DNA of 64,000 nt from positions 1 to 64,000 of the forward strand of contig NZ_JALHBS010000048.1 of assembly GCF_024195285.1 (NCBI RefSeq). The letters run 5' to 3'. Below are positions 1-8,535 of the stretch, in pieces (position 1 is the stretch's first letter; every line of letters begins with the position of its first letter). The notes beneath the pieces were generated by a model that had not been told where the DNA came from, searched no databases, and saw only the letters and a list, made by a program, of their open reading frames with translations. The translations under genes and the position numbers were made by a program. The DNA is from Aurantimonas marianensis. GTDB taxonomy: Bacteria > Pseudomonadota > Alphaproteobacteria > Rhizobiales > Rhizobiaceae.

Positions 1-1
1 G

Positions 2-121
2 GATTTCACCACATTGGCTACCCGCGAGGCCAATTGCCGCGAGGAAGTCCGCCTCAACCGGCGGCTCGCGCCGCAGATTTTTCTGGGAACGGCGCCTCTC
101 TCCGAAAACGTCATCGGCGCC
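2..121 (+). pseudogene. Remnant of COG2187-type aminoglycoside phosphotransferase-like/ATPase gene
   Basis: The forward frame beginning at base 2 reads [21 protein letters not shown] and continues LAPQIFLG. This resembles the N-terminal block of the bifunctional COG2187/COG0645 proteins (phosphotransferase-like kinase domain plus P-loop ATPase), in which a 'DFSTLERR...[14 protein letters not shown]' stretch is typical. After about 36 residues the similarity fades, and the frame closes at 277, so at most a fragment lies in the window. The 5' part would lie outside the left edge. Such genes often accompany stress or dormancy loci. The match is from memory of the family, and the fragment is short, so the call is tentative. 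Confidence 0.4.
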
Positions 122-343
122 CGGGCGAACGCACAGGAGGGCCGACCACACCACGAGATACGATCCTCAGAGCTCTCAGCCTTTTGCGGCTATCCACGCG
201 TCAAAGGGGGAAGGTTCATGAGCGCGGCCGAGTTCGGGAAGCTGCTGCCTGTAGCGGGTTACGATCCAGCGGATTAGTTCGGCAGGATCGTCGATGCAGC
301 AACGGTTCCCGTCATGGCTGTCTTCGTTCGCGAGGAGTCACCG
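122..343. other. No intact gene recognised
   Basis: No convincing gene is seen here. A 19-codon open frame starts at the ATG at 219 after a purine-rich GGGGGAAGG Shine-Dalgarno-like run and ends at 277. It could be the stub of a lost gene, but nothing in it is recognisable. The stretch is best read as decayed sequence between the COG2187 remnant and the globin gene. Confidence 0.3.
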
Positions 344-796
344 CTATGATGCGGCGTTGCGCGCCGGATGCTCCGCATTCTTGATGGTTATGTGGAGCGA
401 GCGTGCGATCCGCTCGGCGCGTTCGACAACATGGGCCGCTCCAGCCGGTGTGCAGGTCTCGGCGGCGGTTTCGCGGAAGAGTTCCAGCCAGCGTTCGAAA
501 TGCTGCCAGGTTACCGGCAGGCCCGCATGTCTGACAACCGGACTGCCGTGATAGCGCCCGGTCATCATTGCGACCGAGGACCAGAAATCGACCATCCTGG
601 CCAGATGCGGCTCCCAGTCGGAGATCCGTTCAGCAAAGACGGGCCCGAGCATCGGGTCGGCGCGCACCTTGGCATAGAAGCGTTGAACCAAAGCCGCCAA
701 CCGGACCTCATCCAGCCCGGTCTCCTCCATGATGCCGGCGGTCAGCGCCGGCCGGGTCGAGCGGATCGATGGAAGTATGGCTGGGTTCCGCGGCAT
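344..796 (-). CDS. Group III truncated hemoglobin-like protein
   Basis: A 150-residue protein of the group III truncated globin family (YjbI/Ctb-like), small soluble heme proteins that bind O2 or NO and are often made under NO or low-oxygen stress. The pattern FYAKVRADPMLGPVFAERI..W..HL..M..FW is the B/CD/E region of these globins, followed by TGRYHGSPVVRHAGLPV and the FERWLELFRET helix. The start at 796 is chosen because GGAG lies seven bases upstream; an internal ATG at 730 would give a shorter protein that begins nearer the globin fold. It faces the Rrf2 stub at 882 divergently, with an NsrR-like palindrome between them, which fits NO-responsive control. The family call is firm; the NO role is inferred from context. 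Confidence 0.8.
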   Translation of the reverse strand: MPRNPAILPSIRSTRPALTAGIMEETGLDEVRLAALVQRFYAKVRADPMLGPVFAERISDWEPHLARMVDFWSSVAMMTGRYHGSPVVRHAGLPVTWQHFERWLELFRETAAETCTPAGAAHVVERAERIARSLHITIKNAEHPARNAAS

Positions 797-844
797 GGGG
801 ACTCCGGTCGAACAGGGTTGTATTTCCGTCTAATGCCGTTAATA

Positions 845-859
845 GGTATTGTAAATACC
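845..859. promoter_or_regulatory. Perfect palindrome GGTATT-GTA-AATACC, possible NsrR-type operator
   Basis: A perfect 6-3-6 inverted repeat lies between the divergent globin gene (start 796) and the Rrf2 stub (start 882). Its ATT...AAT core and AT-rich character resemble NsrR/Rrf2 operators, and the position 49 bases upstream of the globin start suits a promoter site. Binding is inferred, not shown. Confidence 0.5.
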
Positions 860-881
860 ACTTATACAGATCTGGACGGCT

Positions 882-1058
882 ATGCGCCTCACCTCCTTCA
901 CCGATTACGGACTTTGGGTGCCCTTGCGCATTGCCGGCGCGCCGGGGCGCGGTGTTTCCACCGCAGAGCCGGCGCGGGAATTTGTCGATGATCTGTCCGT
1001 GATATCTCGCCGTTTCACCATCGCGGCGGTCCACAACCGCCGGCGGACAGACGCATGA
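882..1058 (+). pseudogene. N-terminal stub of Rrf2-family (NsrR-like) regulator
   Basis: This 58-residue frame begins MRLTSFTDYGLWVPLRIAGA, very close to the start of NsrR/Rrf2 regulators (MRLT.FTDYGLR.L..LA). It keeps the STAEPAREF segment of the winged helix-turn-helix. Similarity stops after about residue 34: the recognition helix, the dimer helix and the cluster-binding cysteines are missing, and the rest reads as unrelated sequence to a TGA at 1058. Two positions normally conserved (GLR to GLW, L to P) are also changed. An intact family member is about 140-150 residues, so this is a truncated pseudogene. Its stop overlaps the ATG of the next gene. Confidence 0.7.
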
Positions 1059-1327
1059 GCATGGTCACCATCACGGCGGACAGCTTCGTGGTCGACGTCG
1101 AAATTCTGGCGGAAGCCTTCGCGCTCGATCCCGCGACGGTGCGCGCGCGGATGGCCGCGGGAGAGATCACCAGCCGCTGCGAGACCGGGATCGATGAAGA
1201 CAGCGGCCGCTTCCGGCTGACCTTCTATCATGGGCGCTGGGCGCTGAGATTGACTTTGGACGCACAGGGCCGGATTCTGTCGCGGTCGACATTTCTGCCG
1301 GGGGCATCCCAGCGGCGCCGGGTGTGA
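1055..1327 (+). CDS. DUF6522 family protein
   Basis: A 90-residue protein of unknown function. The order 'FVVDVEILAEAFALDP..VRARMAAGEITSRCE.G..ED.GRFRLTF' then a basic 'LRLTLDAQGRILSRS' tail matches the DUF6522 pattern. No signal peptide or membrane segment is seen. The ATG overlaps the TGA of the Rrf2 stub (ATGA), suggesting it was once translationally coupled to that regulator. The single cysteine in SRCE lies in the conserved block and might matter for function. The globin and NsrR-like neighbours hint at a place in nitrogen-oxide or respiratory metabolism, but that is only inference. Confidence 0.65.
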   Translation: MSMVTITADSFVVDVEILAEAFALDPATVRARMAAGEITSRCETGIDEDSGRFRLTFYHGRWALRLTLDAQGRILSRSTFLPGASQRRRV

Positions 1328-1395
1328 GCAGGGATACGGCCTGCCTCGACGGACCGGGTGCTATGGGCGACGTGGATCGGCCGACTTGGGTCGGA

Positions 1396-3108
1396 TCATG
1401 TCCTGACCGGCTGTAAGATCGCGAAATCGCACCCCTCATCCGCCTGAAGCACCTCCTGGGCATAGATCTTGTCGTAGCCGCGCCGCTCGGACGCCGGTTT
1501 CGACGGCGATCGGAAGCTGCTGCGCCGCCGTTCCAGCTCGTCATCGTCGACCAGCAACTCGATCGTCTTGTTCTTGACCGACAGCTTGATGCGGTCGCCG
1601 GTGCGAACCAGCGCCAGCGGTCCGCCGATCGCCGCTTCCGGCGTAACGTGAAGCACGATCGTACCGAAGGCGGTTCCCGACATGCGCGCGTCGGAAATAC
1701 GGATCATGTCCTTGACGCCCTTTGCCGAGAGCTTTTTGGGGATCGGCAGATAGCCGGCTTCCGGCATGCCGGAATCGCTGCGCGGCCCGGCATTCTGCAG
1801 GACCAGTATATCACCCTCCTCCACATCGAGGTCCGGTTCGTCGATGCGCTTCGCCAGATCGGCGAGCGATTCGAACACCACCGCGCGCCCTTCCTTTTCG
1901 AACAGCCCCTTGTCGGCCGCCGAACGCTTCAGGATGGCGCCGCCCGGCGCGAGATTGCCGAACAGCGCGACGAGGCCGCCTTCGGGTTCCAGCGGTTGCT
2001 CGGCGCTGGCGATGACCTTGTGGTCGACGGGGCCTGCATCCTCGCGAAGCCGGTCGCCGAGCGTATCGCCGGTCACCGTCAGACAATCGAGATGCAACAG
2101 CGGTTTGATCTCGCGCAGCACCGCGCCCACGCCGCCGGCGAAGAAGAAATCTTCCATGTAGTTGGCGCCGACGGGCTTGAGATTGACCAGCACCGGCGTC
2201 TCGTCGGACAGCTGATTGAGCCGCCGCAGCGAAACCGGAATGCCGAGGCGTCCGGCGATCGCCGTCAAGTGAATGATCGCGTTGGTCGATCCGCCAAGGG
2301 CGAGCAGGATTCGCAGGGCGTTCTCGACCGATTTTTCGGTGATGACATCGCTGGGACGAATGGGTTTGTCGATCATGCGCGCGGCCGCGAGACCCGTCGC
2401 CTCGGCGGCCCGCAGCCGATCGGCATGGACCGCCGGGATTGCGGCCGTCCCGGGCAGCGACATGCCGAGGGTTTCGGCGATGCAGGCCATCGTCGATGCC
2501 GTGCCCATGACGGCGCAGGTGCCGGCGGTGGTCGCCAGACGGCCCTCGATGTCGCCGATCGCATCGCCGGAGATCTCACCGGCGCGGTATTTTCCCCAGA
2601 ACCGGCGGCAGTCGGTGCATGCGCCAAGCCGTTCCTCGCCGTAGCGCGAGGTCATCATCGGACCGGCGACGATCTGGATCGCTGGCAGGTTCGCCGATGC
2701 CGCCCCCATCAACTGCGCCGGCACGGTCTTGTCGCAGCCGCCCATCAAGACGACGGCATCCATCGGCTGGGCCCGGATCATCTCCTCGGTGTCCATCGAC
2801 ATCAGGTTGCGAAACTTGAGGCTCGTCGGATTGAGAAAAACCTCGCCGAGCGAGATCGTCGGAAACTCGATCGGCAGCGCGCCGCCGAGCAAGACGCCGC
2901 GCTTCACCGCCTCCAGCATTTCCGGAAAATGCCGGTGACAGTTGTTGAAGCCGGAAAAACTGTTCGCGATCCCGACGATCGGCTTCTTCAGGACCTCACG
3001 GGAATAACCCATCGAACTGGCGAAGGAGTTTCTCAGATAGAGCGAGAAATCCTTGTCGCCGTAGTTGGTCAGGCCGCGCGCGAACCCTCTTGCCTCGTCT
3101 TCACTCAT
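1396..3108 (-). CDS. IlvD/Edd family dehydratase (probable sugar- or hydroxy-acid dehydratase)
   Basis: A 570-residue member of the IlvD/Edd family, Fe-S enzymes that remove water from dihydroxy or sugar acids to give 2-keto-3-deoxy acids. Visible family signatures are the N-terminal GIANSFSGFNNCHRHF block, the cluster cysteine in LMGGCDKTVPAQLMGA, a GACTDC segment and TAGTCAVMGTASTMACIAE. The C-terminal SDARMSGTAFGTIVLHVTPE motif is also typical. It is the last gene of the catabolic cluster, three bases after the aldehyde dehydrogenase. Pairing of such a dehydratase with an aldehyde dehydrogenase is common in oxidative pentonate or uronate pathways. The context argues against the biosynthetic dihydroxy-acid dehydratase IlvD, because no branched-chain amino acid genes are nearby. 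The exact substrate cannot be told. Confidence 0.85.
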   Translation of the reverse strand: MSEDEARGFARGLTNYGDKDFSLYLRNSFASSMGYSREVLKKPIVGIANSFSGFNNCHRHFPEMLEAVKRGVLLGGALPIEFPTISLGEVFLNPTSLKFRNLMSMDTEEMIRAQPMDAVVLMGGCDKTVPAQLMGAASANLPAIQIVAGPMMTSRYGEERLGACTDCRRFWGKYRAGEISGDAIGDIEGRLATTAGTCAVMGTASTMACIAETLGMSLPGTAAIPAVHADRLRAAEATGLAAARMIDKPIRPSDVITEKSVENALRILLALGGSTNAIIHLTAIAGRLGIPVSLRRLNQLSDETPVLVNLKPVGANYMEDFFFAGGVGAVLREIKPLLHLDCLTVTGDTLGDRLREDAGPVDHKVIASAEQPLEPEGGLVALFGNLAPGGAILKRSAADKGLFEKEGRAVVFESLADLAKRIDEPDLDVEEGDILVLQNAGPRSDSGMPEAGYLPIPKKLSAKGVKDMIRISDARMSGTAFGTIVLHVTPEAAIGGPLALVRTGDRIKLSVKNKTIELLVDDDELERRRSSFRSPSKPASERRGYDKIYAQEVLQADEGCDFAILQPVRT

Positions 3109-3110
3109 GT

Positions 3111-4574
3111 TCAGCGCGCTCGCTCTTCCAGCTTGATCTTGACGTATTTCGTCTCGAGATAATCGCCGATGCCGAAGGAGCCGCCCTCGCGCCCCATGCC
3201 GCTTTCCTTGACGCCGCCGAACGGCGCTTCCGCGGTCGCGAGCAGCATCTCGTTGACGCCGACCATGCCGACTTCGAGATCTTCATAGGCCCGCGTCGCG
3301 GTGCGGAGATCATTGGAGAAGACGTAGCCGGCGAGACCGAAAGGCAGCGCATTGGCCCGCTCCATCACCTCGTCATAGCTTGTGAAGGTGGTCAGCGGCG
3401 CCACCGGCCCGAACGGCTCCTCACGCATGATGCGGGCGTCGTCGGGAACGTTGCCGAGGACGGTGGGCTCGAAGAAGAAGCCGCGGTTGGCTTCGGCCGG
3501 GACGCCGCCGCCGGCCAGAACCTCGGCGCCCTGCTGCCTGGCATCCGCGACGAGCTCCTGGATCGTCTCCAGTCCGCGCCGATTGGCGAGCGGCCCCATC
3601 TGGACCCCTTCCTCCATTCCGCGTCCGACCTTCAGGGATTTCGCGACTTCGGCGAAACGGCGGGCAAACGCCTCGTATTTCGACTCGTGGACGTAAAAAC
3701 GCGTGGGCGAAATGCAGACCTGGCCGCAATTGCGGAACTTGGTATTGGCGCAGACCTCCGCGGCCTTTTCGGCGTCGACGTCGTCGAAGACGACGACCGG
3801 GGCGTGGCCGCCCAGTTCCATCGACACCTTCTTCACGCCGTCGGCGGCAAGGTGCAGGATCTGCTTGCCGACGGGCACGGAACCGGTCACCGAGACCTTG
3901 CGCACGATCGGCGAGGCGATCAGGCGCCGGGCGATCATGTCGGATTGGCCGGTGAGGAAATTGACCACCCCGCTCGGGACGCCGGCGTCGTGGCAGGCTC
4001 GCACCAACGCCGCGCAAGAGGCGGGTGCCTCGCCGGCCGGCTTGATGATGATGCTGCAGCCCGCGGCAAGCGCGGCGGCGATCTTGCGGGCTGGTAGCAA
4101 GGCCGGAAAATTCCAGGCGGAGAATGCCGCCACGACCCCGACCGGCTGGTGAATCACCGCCATGCGGCTATCGGCCGTGCGGCTCTCGATGAGCTGCCCA
4201 TAGATGCGCTTGGTCTCTTCCGAATACCATTCGAACTGATCGGCCGCCGCGTTCACCTCGCCCTTGGCTTCGGCCAGCGGTTTCCCGGTTTCCAACGACA
4301 TCAGTGTCGCAATCTCTTCGGCGCGTTCGCGAATGAGATCGGAGGCCTTGCGGATCAGCTTGGCGCGCTCCCAGGTCCCGGTCCGGCGCCATACGGAAAA
4401 GCCGGCCTGTGCGGCCGTCAACGCAGCATCGATATCGGCGTCGGTTGCCTCGGCGATGGAGCCGAGCGTATCTTCCGTGGCCGGATCGGTGACAGCCCGA
4501 GTTGCGCCGTTCGCGGCGCCACGCCAGGCGCCGTCGATGTAGAGTTCCAGATCACGATACATGGCCGGTTCCAT
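3111..4574 (-). CDS. NAD(P)-dependent aldehyde dehydrogenase (succinate-semialdehyde dehydrogenase-like)
   Basis: A 487-residue aldehyde dehydrogenase that oxidises an aldehyde to an acid. The catalytic pieces are present: the oxyanion asparagine in FSAWNFPALLPARK, the general base glutamate in SMELGGHAPVVVFDD, the nucleophilic cysteine in RNCGQVCISPTRFYVHE and the EEPFGPVAPLTTF segment. The C-terminal PFGGVKESGMGREGG block is typical of the succinate-semialdehyde/2-oxoglutarate-semialdehyde dehydrogenase branch. It abuts the thiamine diphosphate enzyme (stop at 4575) and the dehydratase, so it probably oxidises the semialdehyde released by one of them. The annotated start MEPAMYRDL has an internal ATG four codons on that could also be used. 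Confidence 0.88.
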   Translation of the reverse strand: MEPAMYRDLELYIDGAWRGAANGATRAVTDPATEDTLGSIAEATDADIDAALTAAQAGFSVWRRTGTWERAKLIRKASDLIRERAEEIATLMSLETGKPLAEAKGEVNAAADQFEWYSEETKRIYGQLIESRTADSRMAVIHQPVGVVAAFSAWNFPALLPARKIAAALAAGCSIIIKPAGEAPASCAALVRACHDAGVPSGVVNFLTGQSDMIARRLIASPIVRKVSVTGSVPVGKQILHLAADGVKKVSMELGGHAPVVVFDDVDAEKAAEVCANTKFRNCGQVCISPTRFYVHESKYEAFARRFAEVAKSLKVGRGMEEGVQMGPLANRRGLETIQELVADARQQGAEVLAGGGVPAEANRGFFFEPTVLGNVPDDARIMREEPFGPVAPLTTFTSYDEVMERANALPFGLAGYVFSNDLRTATRAYEDLEVGMVGVNEMLLATAEAPFGGVKESGMGREGGSFGIGDYLETKYVKIKLEERAR

Positions 4575-6473
4575 TCAGATTTTCTGTTCGAGATAGCGGG
4601 CCTGGACGTCATCGACCCAGTTGCCGACATTCCAGGAGCCATAGGCTCCCATTTCCGCGATCGGATCACGACCGGCGTAGACGGGGATATGCACCAGCGA
4701 CAGGCCGTCATGAGCATGGGCTTCGTCAAGCGCAGCGCGCAGAGTATCCCGTGTCGTGCCGCCGAATAGGGCCTTTACGCCGGCGAAGGCGCCGGCCATC
4801 GCGACATAGTCCACCGCGACACTGTCGTTGGTGCGAAATTCCTGCCCATACTGGGCGTATTGCAGGCTGGTTATGGCCCCCATCCGGCGATTGTCGAACA
4901 GCGCGACCATCCCCTTCACGCCGTGCTCGACCGCATCGATCAGGATCTGCGGGTTCATCATGAACGAGCCGTCGCCGGTGAAGGCGATGCCGTAGCGTGC
5001 CCCCTTCACGCCTGCGGACCCCAGCAGCGCCGAGGCGGCAAAGCCCATATAGGACGCGCCGGTTTCGGTGAACGTATCGCCGACCGTATCGTCTTCGACG
5101 ATCTGAAAACCGTTGGCCTGGACATCGCCGGCATCGAAGAACTTGGCGGCTCCGATCCGCTTGGCGAATTCCGCGACGGTATGAATCGCCGCCGGCTGCG
5201 TCAGCACAGGCTGCTTCCAGACCGAATCCTCCAGCGGCGCCGCACCTGTCCGCTCGCGCTTGAACGCCCTCCACTCGGCCTTCTTGTCCGCGCAAAAGCG
5301 GAGCCATTCGCCGCGATCGTCTTTCAGGGCCGGCTTTTCGCGCAGAACATCGAGCAGGCGCCCGGCGACGCATCCGATATCGCCGGGCAGAGGCAAGGTG
5401 TTGGCGTAGTGGGTGACATCGGCGATGGCGCCGTTGATGTTGATGACCGCCTTGGCGTTGGGATAGCCGACGCCGGAGCAATCGGCCTGGCAGACACCGC
5501 GCGAGCCCACGAAGACGACCAGATCGGCCTCCTCCATGGCATAGTTGCCGCTGATCGTGCCTTTCGAACCGCCAACATGCATGTTCTGCGGGTGATCGTC
5601 GGGCAACACGCCGGTCGAACCCGGCGAAAGGACGACCGCGGCGCCGATCGCCTCGGCCAGGTCGCGAACCGCGGACGCGTGCCGACGGGCTCCGCCGCCC
5701 GCCTTGATCACGACCTTGCGGTGGCGGCCAAGCAGTGCCGCCGCGGCCGCATAGGCTTCCGCACCGGCCGGCGCCACGGCAGGAAGCGCCATGCGACCGG
5801 GAAGCGTCTCGACATTCAGCTTCATCGATTGCGGCTGCGTGTTGATGGGCAGCAAGATGAAGAACGGGCCCGGCATGTAGGGGTGATGCACGCAGTTGGT
5901 TCCGCGCCGCATGCACTCGCGCAGGGATTCCGGCGTATGCAAGGTGTGGGACTGGCCCATCAGCGCCGTGATCTTGCCGAAGATCCCCTGTTCGGGTTTC
6001 GGCACCTGCTGCATGTTGTAGCCTTCGCCGCGCGTCGTCTCGTCACCATAGATGTGGTACACGCCGACGCCGTTGGACGCGGCGGCCAGCGAGCCGGCCA
6101 TGGCCTGCAGGCCGCCCGGCCCGATCGAGGTGACCACGGCCGGTGTCTTGCCATACTGCCAGGCGTGCGCCGTGGCGGCGTGCGCCATCTCGACCTCGTT
6201 GCGGCAATTGATCACCGTGACGACGCCGGCTTCGCTGTAAATTCTCAGAACATTTCCCAGATCGGTCGATCCATGCCCGAAAATCGCGAAGTAATGCGTC
6301 ACACCCTGCTTCAGCAGCCCGATGACCAGCGCCTCGGACAAGCTGGTCTCGATCGGCATCTCGATATCAGGCGCGGCAAGAGCTGCATCGACGCTGTCAT
6401 GGCAAGCGAGAAGCTCCGCCCTTCGCCTGATCTGGCTTTCCTCGTCCCCGGATCGGAACTCACTGTTAAGCAT
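4575..6473 (-). CDS. IolD-like thiamine diphosphate-dependent enzyme
   Basis: A 632-residue protein with the three-domain fold of thiamine diphosphate enzymes. The N-terminal pyrimidine-binding domain carries the activating glutamate in NCRNEVEMAHAA followed by TSIGPGGLQAMAG. The central domain has SPGSTGVLPDDHPQNMHVGG. The C-terminal cofactor domain has the GDGSFMMNPQ...ALFDN motif (GDG to N spacing of the family). The overall pattern is nearest to IolD, which hydrolyses a cyclohexane-1,2-dione ring in inositol breakdown. Related ring-opening or carboligase activities are possible. It overlaps the TctA gene by eight bases. No other iol genes (iolB, C, E, G) are nearby, so it is probably not classical inositol catabolism. 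The first 40 residues are poorly conserved, so the true start may lie inside. Confidence 0.75.
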   Translation of the reverse strand: MLNSEFRSGDEESQIRRRAELLACHDSVDAALAAPDIEMPIETSLSEALVIGLLKQGVTHYFAIFGHGSTDLGNVLRIYSEAGVVTVINCRNEVEMAHAATAHAWQYGKTPAVVTSIGPGGLQAMAGSLAAASNGVGVYHIYGDETTRGEGYNMQQVPKPEQGIFGKITALMGQSHTLHTPESLRECMRRGTNCVHHPYMPGPFFILLPINTQPQSMKLNVETLPGRMALPAVAPAGAEAYAAAAALLGRHRKVVIKAGGGARRHASAVRDLAEAIGAAVVLSPGSTGVLPDDHPQNMHVGGSKGTISGNYAMEEADLVVFVGSRGVCQADCSGVGYPNAKAVININGAIADVTHYANTLPLPGDIGCVAGRLLDVLREKPALKDDRGEWLRFCADKKAEWRAFKRERTGAAPLEDSVWKQPVLTQPAAIHTVAEFAKRIGAAKFFDAGDVQANGFQIVEDDTVGDTFTETGASYMGFAASALLGSAGVKGARYGIAFTGDGSFMMNPQILIDAVEHGVKGMVALFDNRRMGAITSLQYAQYGQEFRTNDSVAVDYVAMAGAFAGVKALFGGTTRDTLRAALDEAHAHDGLSLVHIPVYAGRDPIAEMGAYGSWNVGNWVDDVQARYLEQKI

Positions 6474-7980
6474 TGCTGGCTCCGACTTTCATCTTATTCC
6501 GTCTTCTGGCGAAAAACTCTCCCGACGTCTGCAGCGCGATGATGAACGCCGCGAGACCGAAGAACAGCAGCGCGGTTGGCGACGTGTAGAAGATGGCGAG
6601 ATCGCCGCCGGAAAGGTTCATGGCCGTGCGGAATTCGCCTTCCAGCGTCGGCCCGAGCACCAGGCCGAGGATGATGGGGGTCACGGGAATTTCGGCCTTG
6701 ATCACCGCGTAGGCGAGCAACCCGACGATCGCCATCGTGTAAATGTCGAAGATGCTATTGCGCACGGTGAACGCCCCGATGCCGCAGAGGACGACGATAA
6801 CGACCGCCATCAGCCGGGGCGGCACTCTCAGGACATGGACGAACAGCCGGATCCCCACCAACTGCATGAACAGGATCGCGACATAGGCGACGACGATCGA
6901 GACATAGATTCCATAGACTTCGGTCTGGTGATTGAGGAACAGCGCCGGTCCCGGGACGATGCCGTGGATCTGCATTCCGGCCAGGACGATCGCCGTTGCC
7001 GGATCGCCAGGGATACCGAGTGACAGCAGCGGGATCATGGTGCCGCCGGTCACGGCGTTGTTCGCGGTTTCGGGCGCGACGACGCCCTCGATCGCGCCCT
7101 TGCCGAAACGGGAGGGATCCTTCGAAAAGCGCTTGGCATGATCGTAGGCAAGAAAGGAGGCGATCGGGCCGCCGGTGCCCGGAATGGCGCCGATGACGGT
7201 GCCGATCGACGAACAGCGGATCATCAGCCAGAAATTGCCCGCGATCAGCCGCAATGAGGGCAGTTCGGCACGAATGTCGCTCATCCGCGCGGGCGGCGCG
7301 ATGCCTTTGCGGTGCTCATCGAAAACCTGAATGATGAAGGGAACGGCGAACAGCCCGATCATCGCTACCAGAAGGTTGACGCCCTGCAGCATGGTTGTGG
7401 TCCCGAAAGTCATGCGCGGCACCCCGTCCATGTTGTCGAGACCGATCGTCATGGCCATCAGGCCAAGCAGCCCGGCGATCAGCCCGCGCAACATCGACTT
7501 GCCGGCCATGCCGCAAATCGTCGACAGGCCGAACACGACGAGAGCGAAGATTTCGGCCGGACCGAACGACATCGCCATGCGCGACACGAGATTGACGGAA
7601 ACGACCATCACGATCAGGCTGAAAATGCCTCCAAAGGTGGAAACGATCACAGCCATGCCGAGGGCGATGGAGGCGCGGCCCGTCTTGGCCATCGGATAAC
7701 CGTCGATGACGGTGGCCGCGGCCGACGGCGTGCCGGGAATGCCGAGCAGAATGGCCGAGACCGACCCGCCGGTCATGCCGCCGATATAAGTGCCGAGCAG
7801 CAGCCCGATAGCCGGCACCGAGCCCATGCCGAAGGTGAGAGGCAGCGCCAGCGCCAGCGCCACGGTGAAGGTCAGTCCGGGGATGGAGCCGAAGATCAGC
7901 CCGATGAAGGAACCCAGGACCACCGCACCAAGGCTTTCAGGTTGCATCGCAATGACGGCCGCTGTCAGAAAGCTGTCCAT
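6466..7980 (-). CDS. Tripartite tricarboxylate transporter large permease, TctA family
   Basis: A 504-residue, very hydrophobic membrane protein with roughly twelve helices, the large permease of a TTT carrier that uses a periplasmic binding protein and an ion gradient to import carboxylates. Family signatures are GLIFGSIPGLTFTVALALALPLTFGM near the start (residues about 27-52), GGSVSAILLGIPGTPSAAATVIDGYPM and the mirrored second half GAIPGTGGPIASFLAYDHAKRFSKDP..FG.GAIEGV.APE.ANNA. It is followed upstream by tctB and tctC in the usual order C-B-A. The substrate is probably the acid consumed by the surrounding enzymes. Confidence 0.93.
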   Translation of the reverse strand: MDSFLTAAVIAMQPESLGAVVLGSFIGLIFGSIPGLTFTVALALALPLTFGMGSVPAIGLLLGTYIGGMTGGSVSAILLGIPGTPSAAATVIDGYPMAKTGRASIALGMAVIVSTFGGIFSLIVMVVSVNLVSRMAMSFGPAEIFALVVFGLSTICGMAGKSMLRGLIAGLLGLMAMTIGLDNMDGVPRMTFGTTTMLQGVNLLVAMIGLFAVPFIIQVFDEHRKGIAPPARMSDIRAELPSLRLIAGNFWLMIRCSSIGTVIGAIPGTGGPIASFLAYDHAKRFSKDPSRFGKGAIEGVVAPETANNAVTGGTMIPLLSLGIPGDPATAIVLAGMQIHGIVPGPALFLNHQTEVYGIYVSIVVAYVAILFMQLVGIRLFVHVLRVPPRLMAVVIVVLCGIGAFTVRNSIFDIYTMAIVGLLAYAVIKAEIPVTPIILGLVLGPTLEGEFRTAMNLSGGDLAIFYTSPTALLFFGLAAFIIALQTSGEFFARRRNKMKVGASNA

Positions 7981-7989
7981 GTCAGACCA

Positions 7990-8505
7990 TCAACCCAAAT
8001 TGATCCACGAACCGGTCGCCAGATAGACGCCAAGGATCTTTCCGAAGATCAGCCAGCAGGCGAAGGTAACGCCGAGGCTCATGGCCCCGATGCGCAAAGG
8101 CGACCGGTCGCTCGTGCAAAACAGCATGATCGACGCCACGACGACGAAAGTGGCGAGAACGAAGCCGATGCGTTGCATCAGAAATCCGTAGGCAAGAAGA
8201 TGCGCAACGGTCAGGATCGGTGCGGCGAGATCGCCGCCGCCGCCCTGTTTTTCCGCTCGCGCGTCGTCCGCCGACACATCGGCCTCCAGCGCACCGGCAC
8301 TATCACCGCGCTTGCGCAGCGCGGCGACCGTCAGCCACAGCGAGAAGAGCGCCAGGAACGCTCCCAGCAGGAGGGGGAAAGCGCGGGGACCGACGTCCCC
8401 GCCTCCCGTGCCCGGCGGTATCGTGCGCCAGACAATCAGCATCCAGACCGAAGCGAGAACAAGGAGCAGCGTGCCGGTTACGACATCACGCATTTTTTCC
8501 GACAT
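7990..8505 (-). CDS. Tripartite tricarboxylate transporter small permease, TctB family
   Basis: A 171-residue protein with four predicted membrane helices: about residues 10-28, 42-62, 95-125 (as a broken pair) and 140-160. PGTGGGDVGPRAFPLLLGAFLALFSLWL is the N-terminal TctB hallmark. A hydrophilic 30-residue loop between helices two and three is rich in Ala, Asp and Gly. It sits nine bases before tctA and 31 bases after tctC, so the three genes form one transporter unit. Confidence 0.9.
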   Translation of the reverse strand: MSEKMRDVVTGTLLLVLASVWMLIVWRTIPPGTGGGDVGPRAFPLLLGAFLALFSLWLTVAALRKRGDSAGALEADVSADDARAEKQGGGGDLAAPILTVAHLLAYGFLMQRIGFVLATFVVVASIMLFCTSDRSPLRIGAMSLGVTFACWLIFGKILGVYLATGSWINLG

Positions 8506-8535
8506 CTGCCCCTCCCCGAAACGAAGTCTGCCGGT

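Noticed and set aside
219-277. 19-codon frame with a good Shine-Dalgarno run as a real gene
   Set aside because: Too short to judge, no recognisable product, and it lies in a decayed stretch; kept only as a note.
1396-3108. Biosynthetic dihydroxy-acid dehydratase IlvD
   Set aside because: The family fits but the gene is the last of a catabolic cluster with transporter and IclR regulator, so a sugar- or hydroxy-acid substrate is more likely.
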